A stretch of DNA of 64,000 nucleotides from Porites lobata (lineage: Eukaryota; Cnidaria; Anthozoa; Scleractinia; Poritidae), in NCBI GenBank assembly GCA_942486035.1, contig CALNXK010000129.1, positions 344,001 through 408,000 of the forward strand, read 5' to 3'. Shown here one piece after another: positions 39,561-52,000 of the stretch. Each line of letters opens with the position of its first letter. The stretch's first letter is position 1. The position numbers were made by a program, and so were the translations under genes. The notes beneath the pieces are model-generated. The model was not told where the DNA came from. It searched no databases and was given only the letters and a program-made list of their open reading frames with translations.

Positions 39561-42500
39561 TTAAACAGCCATTTCTTGGACTATGTTCCTCGTGGCTACA
39601 TCCCAATTCACCCCAAACTCAAGTCTTGAATAAAGCAGTGGTATTTTCTGTTCTTGAATTTTGATCCATCTTAGCGCTGCTGTGATGTTCCTGGAGTATG
39701 GTTCTCCTAGGCCATCAACCTTCAACTAAAATAAATGTTAGAATGAGAACAAGATAAGTGAGATTATTATTCATTGCAATATTTTGCCGTTTCTGTCTTA
39801 CTCTAATCCCCCGGCTAATTATACATAACAGGCTGCTGTTGACCAAATTTTGAAGATGAATAATTGACGCCAAGAATTAATAAGTGCAGAAATAAAAAAT
39901 ATTGCGAAAGAGTTTCCGGCGATGCGAAGGCGAAATAGCAGAATTGGCCAGGTTCTGGAATTCGGAAGTGGCCTATTGACTATTTTCGAATCCCCCATAA
40001 TACACTCTGTTGCCCCCCAAATTTTGCATAAGTTATTGTCTTCAAATGCTCTTGGGAAAATGCAGTACTCCCAGGAACATTTCAAAACAATGGTTTATAC
40101 AAAATTAGGGGGGCAAACAGGGTTTATTATGGGGGATTCAACTATAGAGAATGAAATAGCAAGTGAGCTTTCGCGCGAAAACATGACATCTTCACACGCA
40201 TCTTCTCACACGTGAAAAGAACATGTTATCTTCACATGTTCACAAGATCACCGTTGCTATGGCTACATAATAAATCGCGCCTTTCAAAGCAAAAAACTAT
40301 TTGAGTGAAATGGTTTGGTATTTCATTGCTGTTTATACAGTAAATAAAACACTACATGGTCACTTGGAGATACGAAATTTCACTCGTTCGTTTTTCAACA
40401 CTCGAAGAGAAATTTCGTATCTTCTTGGTGCCGTGTATTTCTTTTGAAAATAATGCTTTATGATACACTAAAATAAAAGTGGACACTTGAAAATACCTCA
40501 CGCTTTTTGCCAAATGGAAGCGACAATGGTATATCGATCGAGAGTCGGAGTTTAATAAATGCCAATATGACCAAGGTTGACAGAAGCTGCAGTGCCAGTT
40601 CAAACACTTTTGGGCCTGTAAGATTTTTAAAGAGAGAAAAAACTGAAAAATGTAAATAAGAGAGCTACTTTTTTCACTATTTCAAGAACGGGAGTCACGT
40701 GACAAACATAGGATATGAAGTATGATGATATGATATGGCTGTACGCATGCGTAAGTTACTGGCCATACCGTGGAGTTTGGAAGTGTGTGCTTCCTCGCTG
40801 AAAAACCGCATGTAAGAAACTGCTTTAAAAACCTCTGGACAAACATTTTGCTAAATAAGTACCATATATACGAGAGATAATTAAGCCGGTTGCAGACACT
40901 TAATTGTAGGTTTTTAAGGTGTACAATAGAAGTAAATTGTTCCCGCGGTCGTTACAGTTTAAGGTATGAAGAGTGACAGTCCCGTGAAAAGAAGGAACGA
41001 CACGAAGTGTTTTGAACGACAACGAACACACCCAGTAAGTCTGGAGGGCTACATTGGGTCGCTGAATATGACATACTGCTTTTCACTTTTTACTAGCGTT
41101 ACTACGAAAAGGCGACCAGATTGATTAACGTATCAGTGCAAAACCGATCAAGGGGCAGCTTGTAAAAAGAATTCCCATCTAGCGCTATATACATGAGATT
41201 ACTTATTCGCAAATGATGTTGTATTTGGACAATTCTCCATGCCAGGGCCCATGAGGGTCGACGCCAGGGGGAAGTCGTAAAGGATCCAGTAACTGCATTA
41301 GAATGCGCAGCCACCACGAAACCCTGTAAGAACTTGAACCGAGATTGAGAGTGGGGGGGGGAGTGTTGCAAGGTTTATAAAGGGGTCAGCGTGAACATGT
41401 TGCTTCCGCTGTTAATACCGACCATTTATTTTCATTCCACTCCATTGAACTTTTTCTCTGCTTTGCACCTTTTGTTTTTCCTACGCTCTAGAATCTAATT
41501 TCACAGAGACTGATGTGGCGTAAACAAAGCAGTGAATTTCAAGGACTTTTCGAGACGACTACTAAAACTCAAGACCTTTTCAAGATTGTACGAACCATAC
41601 TAAAACGTTTCTTCACATCTACAACTCAGCGGACCATATCGTGTCCGCGAGTAACTACAAAAAAGTAGGCAACAAATGAAGGAGCCAACTCACCAAGAGA
41701 TCTAGCACCTGCGTTTCCCAAAAAATTGATGAAGTTTCTCTTGCTGATGCCAATGACAGATAGATCATCCACATTCCAGAAACCATCCTGTAAAATATCG
41801 TTACAAACACTGCGTCTCAGTGTCTTATACTTATACTACGCCGGCGCGACCTTTGTCAGCCGCGAGAACCAAAATAGTGTTATCCTCCTTCAAGTTTTTG
41901 AGGGTTTTTTTCATGTCTTTAGTTATATTAGGCTTACGTAGCTTTACCTTCTGGCGAAGATTATAAACAGTTCTCTTAACTGAGTCGGATTGTCCTATGT
42001 CAAGTGGTCTTATAGTAGACTTGACTAGTGGCTGGGAAACTAGTTGACGTTATTGCGAAATTTAACCCTTTCTGCCGTAGCGAAACCTCAGTGTCGCTTA
42101 AGGACCTTGAGCATAAATTGATAATTGTCGATACAAGGTGTATCAGAAATGAGAAAGTTCGTCCAAGTTCGTCCGTTTGGTGGTACTGTCACAGAGCCTG
42201 GGTTACCTATGCCCAGCCCGGGAAAGGTTGGTCACACCACAAGGGTTTACGTCCCCTAGTCTTTTCAAACAGTGGCGTGGGTTCTTTTACGTCACACAAG
42301 AACCAGACAAGCGAAAGTGCTGTGAGACGGGACCTACAGTTGTTCGTCCTTATCCGAGAAGACTAGAAAGTTAGACTGTTTGCAGATGTCATTTTAAAGG
42401 CAGCACTTTCTTCTCAGTTATTTAAAGACCCTGAATGTTAGTCTGGCCGGGGTTTGAATTCGCGACCTCTCGCTCACAAGACCAGCGCTCTCCCAACTGA

Positions 42501-43057
42501 GCAGCTGTGAAATGTGAAAAATCGTACCCAGGCCACACGCGTCAACAAATTTAAGGGCTATCTTCACACTTGGTGCTTAGACACGTGACCTGAGATAGAT
42601 AACTGCGAGGCAGTATGATGTGAATAAAACCATTTTTTTTAGTATATCCGCGTCTGACTTCGTAGACGCTACCACAAAGTTCGAATATACAGGTGCAAAA
42701 ATATTCAATCAAAATCTGATATTGTCTGATGCATTAAGGTCGAAGATGAAATCTCAAAATTGTCTTCAACCACTTCTTGGCGCTCGTTTCAATCCCCAAA
42801 CACCATTGTTTGCCGGTAGAACGGTCCAAGGAAGACTCGCGGCATAAAGACGTCTGCGTTATGATTTAAAGAAAGAAAAAATATCACAGTCCTTACCGGG
42901 TTTTGTTTGGCAAAGATTTTTTCCATGGTTTCATTTCTGTCACGTTGTGTCCGATTCGATACCGCTCCTCTTCTTCTTCCAAGCATTTTCCGTTCAAGTT
43001 CTTCCACATTTACTTTCTTGTTTGTTCTTTCCTCTTCAGTCATTATCTCCTGACGGT
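39561..43057 (-). CDS. PARP4: PARP4 C-terminal exons: MVP-interaction region
   Basis: Exons 42897-43057 (basic coiled segment RKMLGRRRGAV), 41948-42031 (PLVKSTIRPLDIGQSDSVKR), 41694-41787 (DGFWNVDDLSVIGI and NFINFLGNAGARSLG), 40497-40615 (FELALQLLSTLVILAFIKLR) and 39561-39725 (SRNITAALRWIKIQEQ, RLEFGVNWDVATRNIV, stop). The last three match the conserved end of human PARP4 (DGFWxL, TxLVLxFI, RLExGxxWDxAT), which binds major vault protein. This fixes the 3' end of the gene. Confidence 0.87.
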
Positions 43058-46000
43058 CTGAAAGGAAGTGGATAACACAGTCCTTGATCGATTTACCCTC
43101 GAATTTGCCTATGCTCAGGGGCACCCAGCGACTGTTTTCAGTAAAATATCTGTTCGGAGAAGCACATGTAGCCTAAAATTTTCTATTACTTGAAGATGGC
43201 TAAAAATTTCTAGATGTCGACCGTCCCATTCGTGTACAATTCTTGAGGCTTATCTAATAAATTCCCTACGATTTTCTAAAGTTTAATTTTTCACATTTCA
43301 CTCTACAGGTTATTATATTTTTCGTAGAAAAAAGGCAACCTAAAATTTTCGGATTCAAAAATGTGATGGAGAAAGGAATCACTAAAATCCTTACTTTCGT
43401 AATACGTTAAATTGCATCTAAGATTTTCGGGAAAATAATACTGTAGCCCTTGTTATTTCGAAAAGACTCAAGTTCCCCTTGGATGACCGAACAGATACAA
43501 ATTTTATAGAGCCGCTCAGAATGCTTAGTACTCTGGACAGTCTTAAAAGTGTTTTCAATGTATTTAGGAGGAAACCGTCGTTGGGTGCCCCTGTATGCTT
43601 CAGACAACTACATTGCACATGCTTCACTAAACTGGACCGGTGGGGGAGAGGGTTAGTATAATGAAAATGGAAAGTGAATTTAATATCCAGGCCAAGTATT
43701 TAACAAGAGATAACTGACCGACCAATATGCGGGGGGGGGACCGTTAAGATCTTACAATTAAATATCCAAAATTTACTAATCTAAATACGATAGATAAAAC
43801 ATTGTTTTACAAAAATTCTTTTAAGGATTTATTTATGACTGTTGTTGATAGTAATGCTCCAGTAGTCAATCGTCGTGTGCATGCGCGGGAGATCTTTACC
43901 GTGGATCACAGCTACTATAAAGGACTTGATGAAAAAGAACGATTATCATCCGTCACAAAAAAGCCATTAAAACTAACAAAAAACTTCACTGGGGCAGATG
44001 CAAAAGGTTGCGTAACGCTGTGTCGATGAAACTTCGTAAGGAAAAAGCCAGGTATTATTCAAATCAGCTATGTCAAAAAACAGGACTCGCGTAAATTGTG
44101 GAAAACTCTGAACGAGCTTTTACCAAACAAGAAGCAACACAAAACTGCGAATGCCCCAGCCTCCGAAACTTTAACGGCTACTAGCTTTAATGAGTTTTTC
44201 ACGTCAGTTGCTGACAATCCATGTGGTCATTACAAAAGTAAGAACAGACTGCTTTTACTCCTAGAGTTGCGCAAAACTTTGCTCTTCAAAAGGTGTCAAC
44301 TAACTTTGTTTTGAAGAGCTGTCTAAACTCAAGGTGACAGAAGCCTCAGGTCCTGATGGTATCACTGCGAGACTTTGGAAGGATGCAGCTCCAGTTACTC
44401 CAGTTATAGCTAAACCGATAACGTATCTGGTTAACCTTACTATTTCGACAGGACTTATTCCATCTGAGTGGAAGGATGCAAGAGTAACACCTATTTTCAA
44501 ATCAGGAGCAAGGAGCGATGTGAATAATTACCGACCAATCTCAGTTCTTCTCCGGGTGCCAAAGATTATGAGTACGAAAAGAAATGTTACTTATCAGGCT
44601 AAGCCAAAGGCTAAGCCGGCAGTTTGGCTAAGCCGGTCCGTTTAAGAAAAAACTATGCCCTCACTCTGACAACGGCCTAAACTGAGAACTGATGTTCTTT
44701 CATACTTCATCAGTCACTAAAATGGTAATTCAGACCGGGGGGGGGATGACTCTATTGTTGGAGGGGGTTGGGGGTGACTCTATTGTTTTCCACCTTCGTT
44801 TCTTTACCCACTCCGCCTACCAGTGTGACGTCGCATAGTAACGGGCAAGAGCCTCGGGTCGCTTGCGCAAATTAGTAAGGGATACAACAGTTATTAGGAC
44901 GAGCGAGGTCGAGGAAAGAAGCTAACAATATCGCTACTTATCGCAAGTGTGTGAACTTTGTTGTTGCTATAATCTGCTTGTGTAAACCGTTTTGATATTT
45001 TGTGTCCGTAATTGTATAATTTTTTAAATTTGTTTTGCGGGCCGTGTCGCGGGATCGCCATCTTATTGACGAGACCGGCAAGGTCCTCAAAACTTATATC
45101 CGTTTTTTCTCTAAATTAGGCAAGGCAAGGTCTAGTCTCCAGAATAGGAGGTTCCATTCAAAGATCACACATGTTTATATTTCATCTCTTCTTTCGCTAA
45201 TTAAACCGACCTAACTTCATATCAATCCTTTCGAGTGTGGTCCTCTGTTGATTTCTTAATTCGCCACCAAATGGCCCGTTGAACCCGAAATAATTAACAA
45301 TTATTCCTCGAGCCCGAATAGGCTCTGAGTCAATAGCTCATGAGGCCGAAGGCCGAATGAGTTATTGACTCAGAGGCCATGAGGGCGAGAGGAGTAAAAT
45401 CCAACTAGTTGGTCAAGAATATCGAGACAAAACAACTTTAGCTAGCAAAATGCGATTCAGCCGCCATTGTTTTGGTTTTCAAAGTCGGCGCCTTTCGCTA
45501 CGAGTGGGCTATAACATAAAGTCTAGTAGTAGCTCAACCAATCAGAACGCAGCATTGATAATAGATCGCTTGTTGGATTTTACTAACGCGAAATAGCCCA
45601 ACAAATCAGCTCGGAAACTGACCTATATAATCCTCAGAGAAGGTTGAAATAATTGCGATAACTTTCAAGAACACAAATTCACATTTTCAGTGAAGTTTGT
45701 GCTGCCGTCGTCGTGAGTTCGTTAAGCCTCTTGACCCTCTAATAATACTTCACGTGGCCCCACGCTCGACGCGCTCTAGAGATGAGAATATGAAAGGAAT
45801 AAAACCAGCCTTCTCACCTGGAGACCCCCCTCGGGCCACCCCTGCTGACTCGCGCCACTCACTGAGAAGCGTCGCTTCTGGAGAAGCGACAGACCCACAT
45901 TCTCCAACCGTTTCAGAGACAGCTGAATCACAAGCACGATTGGTTACTCCTTCACTGACTGCAACAGGAATATCCGTCTGCATTGTCATCCCTCTGCAAT

Positions 46001-49000
46001 CATTGCATTGATTGTTGTAAATACTTTTTGATTAGGAATAATTTTTCCAATAAAGTTAAGACTCTCATTCCAAGTATTACCCAGTTACCTGTAAGAGGGT
46101 CTCTGTGGGGTTAACCGCCAGCCGTCAAACAGCCTAAAAATCGGTCAGTATAAAACACGGACTGCGGACTGCGGACTGGGTATAAAATACGGACTAGGTA
46201 TAAAACGCGGACTAGAAAATACGGACGGGGTATAAGACACGGACAAGGTATAAAACGCGGACTGCGGACTGCGGACTGGGTATAAAATACGGACTACGGA
46301 CTTCTTTGGTAAAAACCGTGCAAATTGGTTCTAGGTAAGGAAAAATAAGATCAAAAGATCGCTAAATAACACGTGAGCTAAAGTTGTAAATACTCCTATA
46401 AATTCTTCGGTTCTCTGAATCATGAGCCGGATCAAAATGCTATTTTCTTCACCCATTTTTAGACCTTGTCTTCGTCTCTAACAATCATGAAAGGGGTCAG
46501 GATCAGGGATGGTACTCCCTTCTATAATGGAAGGGTAGGGGGTTTGGGCCTTTTTGGTCTGAAAACACTTTGCCCATTTTGGTGTGGAATCGGGTATGGT
46601 TTTCGAGGGAACTACGGGAGCGTACACGAATGGACGTATTTATCGTTTCAATTCCAAATGAATAAGAACGAAATTGAAATGTGCGAATTCGAAATGCATT
46701 TGCAGAATTTTTTTGTTTCCGCTCTAACTTGGTAATGATGACAAAATTTCTGCCTAATTAGACCTAACCTGTTCAAGGTTCTGAGATATTTGGGTCCGCT
46801 GAATTGAGAAAGCGAAAACACGAAAATAAAACGGGAGAAAACTGGGGAGTCTCCCCAACTATCTGAGAACCGGGAACAGGCTAAATTAGGCCAGGTCCGA
46901 AAGTGGGTATGGATTTTAGAGATCTAGTCTGAAAACGGGTGTGGAAAATAACAATTTTTTGGTCTGCTATAAGGTCAGGATTCGGAGAACCGGGCGCTAC
47001 ACCCTCACCAAGAATTCCCAGTAGTAACCCTTCCGGGGATCAGGAGCAGGGTGTAAATCATGTCATCATAATCATCGCTTATAACGTTGGATGACTCATT
47101 TCGGTTATTATTCACGTATGTGAGTAATCCCTCGCATCTAAATACTGCTTTTGTGCATCGCATTGACCTTCTCGTCTGAGTTCTTCATTCAGTCCTCATA
47201 TTCCCAAGGCTTTATTTGAAACGGAATTGTGGCATCCGATAAGAATTTTACTGATCTGACTAACACCAATACTATTTTTTTTTAATTCGGTGCTTCTTAC
47301 TGGTGTAAAACTGCAAATTGAAATCTCTTCAAACTCCTTCTTTTTATAAAATTCAGAGTTTAATTTCAGTTGCCTTGAGTACCGGCATAAACTTCCTTCT
47401 CCGTGGAAAGAATAGACTACGTGAACAGCGTTAAAGCTGGGACTACTGTTTTTGCTAGTCCGCTTTCTATTTCTCTCACTTTTACCTTCTAAAGCTGTTT
47501 TTATATACATAGTCCGTAGTCCGCGTTTTATACCTAGTCCGTGTTTTATACAAAACAAGCAAAAAAAACAAGCAAAAAACTACGCGGGCAAGAAAGAACG
47601 AAGTTTCGGAGTCATCTTGAGCATTTTCAAGTTCAAAATGCTTGCTGATAAACTGTCAAAAAAGCAAGCGAGCATTTTGAACTACAAAATGGCGTCAAGA
47701 TCACCCCGAAACGTCGTTCTTTCTTGCCTGCGTTGTTTAATACTTGTTTGTGTATTACTGAACCTTTGCTTATTCAGCTGCTTATTAATTATTAATTTTA
47801 GTTATTATTCTTAAAACATAAATATAAATAGTTTCTGCATTACTGTAGGTACTTACTTGTACGATCGCGCAAATAAAGCTCGTTGTTGTTGTTGCGCTCT
47901 CATCAAAGCAGAATGTACGGTTGTTCTATGACCACCAAACGATGCTGCTCCACCTACAAACAGAGGTGTTAACAAGTGAATTGATTTATAAACAGTTCAC
48001 TCCCGACATACACCTAATCGCAATAAAGTTGTCTTAGAAAAACGAAAAAAGGAAAAAGCCAAATGGGAATTAATTGGGGTAATAAGCCCAACAAATTCAT
48101 ATGCAGCATCCCCACAAGGACGTCATATTTGCCTGTTGGAATTTGCTCTTGTTTTAAAGCTGAAAAACAATTTAGAAAATTCCAGACTGAGGGAAAATGC
48201 ATTAGCTGCAAATGAATCCAGCCTGAGAATGTGGCTTAATTAACCTAATTAATTCCTATTTGGCTTTTTTCTTTTTTTCATTTTCCTACGACAACGTTAT
48301 TGCAACTATTAGGTGTCGTCGCCAAACCCTCGCTAACTCGAATCAAAGTCGATTTCATCTGGATTTCCTTTATACATTTACAGAAATCTTACCCTCGGTA
48401 TTAAACTCGAAGTAATTTTTGTTTCCCTTCACATCCTTTCCTTTGATCCTTTCTATATACCTAATACCCCCGATAAGAAGCACGAGACAAGTCGACAAAC
48501 AAAACAACAGTATACTGAAGTCCAAAACCGCACTGAATTTATTTCAAAACAACCTTGTCAGTTCTTTGTCTTTACTTTTTGTCACTCCAGTTTGAATTCA
48601 GTGTCTATCCCTGAATACTAATCAAGCTTTGGTGCTTTTTAGAAAATTCCTTTTTCAAAATATCAATCTATATCTCTTGCTGCCCTTGAAGTGAAGTGTG
48701 CATGATACCTGCATTCCGTCCCCATACATTTGCTTATTTCGGCACATTTAACAATATTATTACTTCGGCGGAGCGCGAAGTAAAGGATTCGCGACGCTCA
48801 GGAATGTATCAAAGTTGCAATTTTTTGACAAGATTGGGCAAGCAAAGTCTGTAGGTTTTCGGCTCTATTCGGCTATTTGACGAAGTGAGAGCCGAATTAG
48901 TTCGAGATATCTCGTGATCACTTCGATTTCTTTGATTTATTCTTTAACTTTTTCGAGGAAGAAAGAATTATTATTTTGGCTTTCCCGGGGTTTGAACCGA

Positions 49001-52000
49001 CTCACCTGTGTGACCCGTCAGATCAGAGGAGATTCTAAGTTGAAGGATTAGCCGATTGCGCTACTGCGACCCAAGGTAGTTTGGGATAGGAAAAATAGTT
49101 ATGAAATGATGCACTAGTTTCGGGACAAGATTGGGCGTGCAAGTTCGTGACTTTTCGGCTGGTTTCAACTATTTCACGAAATGAGATCGGACTACTTCGT
49201 GATATCTTGAGATCACTTCGAGTTTAGTCTTTAATTACTCGAGGAATAAATAGAGGATATTTCGTGGCCGCGCAGAGACACGAAATTTCTCTTCGAGTGT
49301 TGAAAAACATTTCACGAGTGAGCCCTCCTTTCGAACTGTTTTATGATGAATTTAAAGTTACAAAATGCTGCACAAAGACATTTTGTCTTTGTTGAGTGTT
49401 ACGTAGTAAAATTGCTTTCATGCGTTGCGTGACTTTTGGATTAGTCATGAATAATTAATTAGGCCATGTTTACATTTCAGCATGAGTCAGCAGATTTGCA
49501 TCAGTTACTGAAATCATAAAATATGTCGAAAAGCTACTACTATTCGCCTGTTTAGTATTTTCTAGAACCTTATGTCAAACGGTATACAGGTTCCAAGCGA
49601 GTTCTTTTGACGAACTAAGTTTTTTCCCACGAGCTGGACTGCTGTGTTTAGTCAAGTGTGACGAAGGTCGATTATTCGGGTTCTATGTGTTTACAAGTTC
49701 CCGGAAGCCGTAAGATATCTGAAGTTCAAGTGAGAGTTTGTTATTATTGGTAGAGTCTGTTTAGTTTTACTCAAAGTTCAAGTCAAGTTTGTGTTGGTAG
49801 ATGCTGTGTTTTAAAGCTCTGTAAAGGCTATGTTCCTTTGGTGTTAAACTTCCTTGTGTTAATCCGACATCCCTGCGTGCTGATAGTCAGTGAATAATTA
49901 TCCTCAAAACATTCGAACCCGTGACTTTGAGTTTTAGCCAATTCCATGCTCAACGTAATTGACTCCTTACCCATGCCTTACATATCTTTAATCAGTACAT
50001 GAGACTGCTATGCTGTTTTTGACGCCTGATGTGACTAAGAAAAATAGAGAATTGTTTTTTAGAAGGATTTGTATGGAGTCCTCAGAGCATAACTGGCCTA
50101 ATATCGCGGAGACAATTTGTCCTGAAATGCTAGTTTTTGGCAAGTAGGCCTCTTGGATGTTGCTCTTTTCAGAATATCCTGACAAATCCCATAATTTCAC
50201 ATCTTACTCTTACCATATTTGATTTCTTACTATTCCTCCACATTTACAATTAATTAGTTCCACAACCACGACGCCGAAGTGTACGCTAGCTCCGTAGCGT
50301 CTTGTTATTGAATGAGACCGAGTATCATCTAAAGAATTATCGAGATCGAGGGTTTAGGAGATAAAGGGTTCTTCAGCTCCGCAAATATTATCCAAATAGC
50401 AGATGTCGTCAGTCGAGCTGCCTTCTGGCTGTTCTTGCTATGTTTTTAGCAAAAACTTCGCCTATTTGTTTACTCACTACCAAAACAACTCAACCTCTTC
50501 CCAAGGTGTTCTCGGTTAACGCTTCAATAATCTGGCAATTTGCTGCACGATTGACGTCATTTTCACATATCGCAAATTTCTTCCAAAATTGGTCGACAAT
50601 AGCTGGTTATGATGGATTATGCAGGTGACTTTAGCTAATCAGTAACGGAGAAATACTTTCAATGAATAATAATTAATTTTGCTCCCGACAAATCGAACTT
50701 CCTTCGATTTCCCTTGAAGTTCGAGTTATCGGGGATCGGGAGTCGACTGTAATTGCTTCAAACTGAATCCAGTTCGCTCTAACATTTTTCTCCCTTACCA
50801 CTACACTTCACGACTACCTGCCAAAATCCGACAAATTTAGGTACATACACAAGCAAACTGTCTTTGTTAACTGTTACATTAATAACAGATGACCTCGTAT
50901 CTCAATGTTCTCCTCGGCTACGCCGCCTCTCATTGAGATTGAGATTCCCGGGAAACAAAATTAACAGTTTCCCTCGCTACCAGTCGGCGGTCAGTTGTGA
51001 GTAAACGGAACGGTTCAATGATGCTTATGAGCCCCGAAAGGCGGGGGGTGGGGGGCTGTGGAGGGGTACTCAAAAACGTTTTATATGGGGTAGCTCCACC
51101 CCGAGGTCCAACCCCTTACCATTTTATATACCATTTTGGACAGAAAAGGTACCTATTTAGTATACCTTGTATTGAAAAATGGTTCCCCTTTCACGTACTT
51201 AGATTAGAACTCTGCAGCCTTTTCAAAACTGCTGTAAATGCAGTCTTTTAATATGAGTACATAAAAAAAAACTATAACGTTGTCTCGACTTTTCCACAGC
51301 CATAAAATGCATTTGTTAGCCCTTATAGGGCCTAAACTTTCATATACTTCAACAAGTGAAATCCCTACCCTTTCATATAACTGAAGCCTGAGAAAGGTAC
51401 CTCTTTCGGGGGGAGCCTCCCCTCACCACCCCAAGCTGATGAGTTCTGACATGAATTGGTGGTATGGCCGTTGCATATATACAAGCTCAAAGCCATACGG
51501 GATATCAGATCTTGAGATGAATTATTTGGATGAAATTTATGTACCAGTTGACGGAGTCCAAATTTGACTTCGCCTTCTCTTTTCTTAAGGGTCGCTACAG
51601 GAAAAAAACATTTTCTCGGCAATATGGGCCTGTCTGTAGTGAGACACGGGTCTCCTCTCCTAGATTCATCACTGCAATACTCGACCTGGGTTCACATGCG
51701 ACGGTTACAATAAAAACGACGACTCAGAGAAAGAATTATACAGTGGAAATTCTCGTAAGCGGACACCCTCGGGACGCGAAAAAGGTCTCAGTAGCTGCAG
51801 GGGCTGGCCGCTTACGGGAATGTAAAAATACAGAGTTTATATGGGAGTTGGGAAAATGAACGGGGTTTTGTGAAGGCAGCCGTAAGTAAAGTTGTCTGCT
51901 CATGACAGTGTCCGTTAGTAGAGGTTCCATTGTAATAGGCTGTTATAAAAACCACGGGAGGTTGAAAGAAGGGTTAAAGCAGTTTTCTCACCTGAAGACT

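Noticed and set aside
42448..42520. Possible tRNA gene on the minus strand
   Set aside because: A- and B-box-like sequences are present, but acceptor-stem pairing fails and a SINE body follows; called a SINE.
45697..46011. 104-residue plus-strand frame and 79-residue minus-strand frame
   Set aside because: Both lie beside repeats and overlap each other in antisense, with biased composition and no recognised domain.
48985..49072. Possible tRNA gene with GGTTCAAACCC
   Set aside because: The arm structure is too irregular and it is joined to repeated body sequence; treated as a SINE head.
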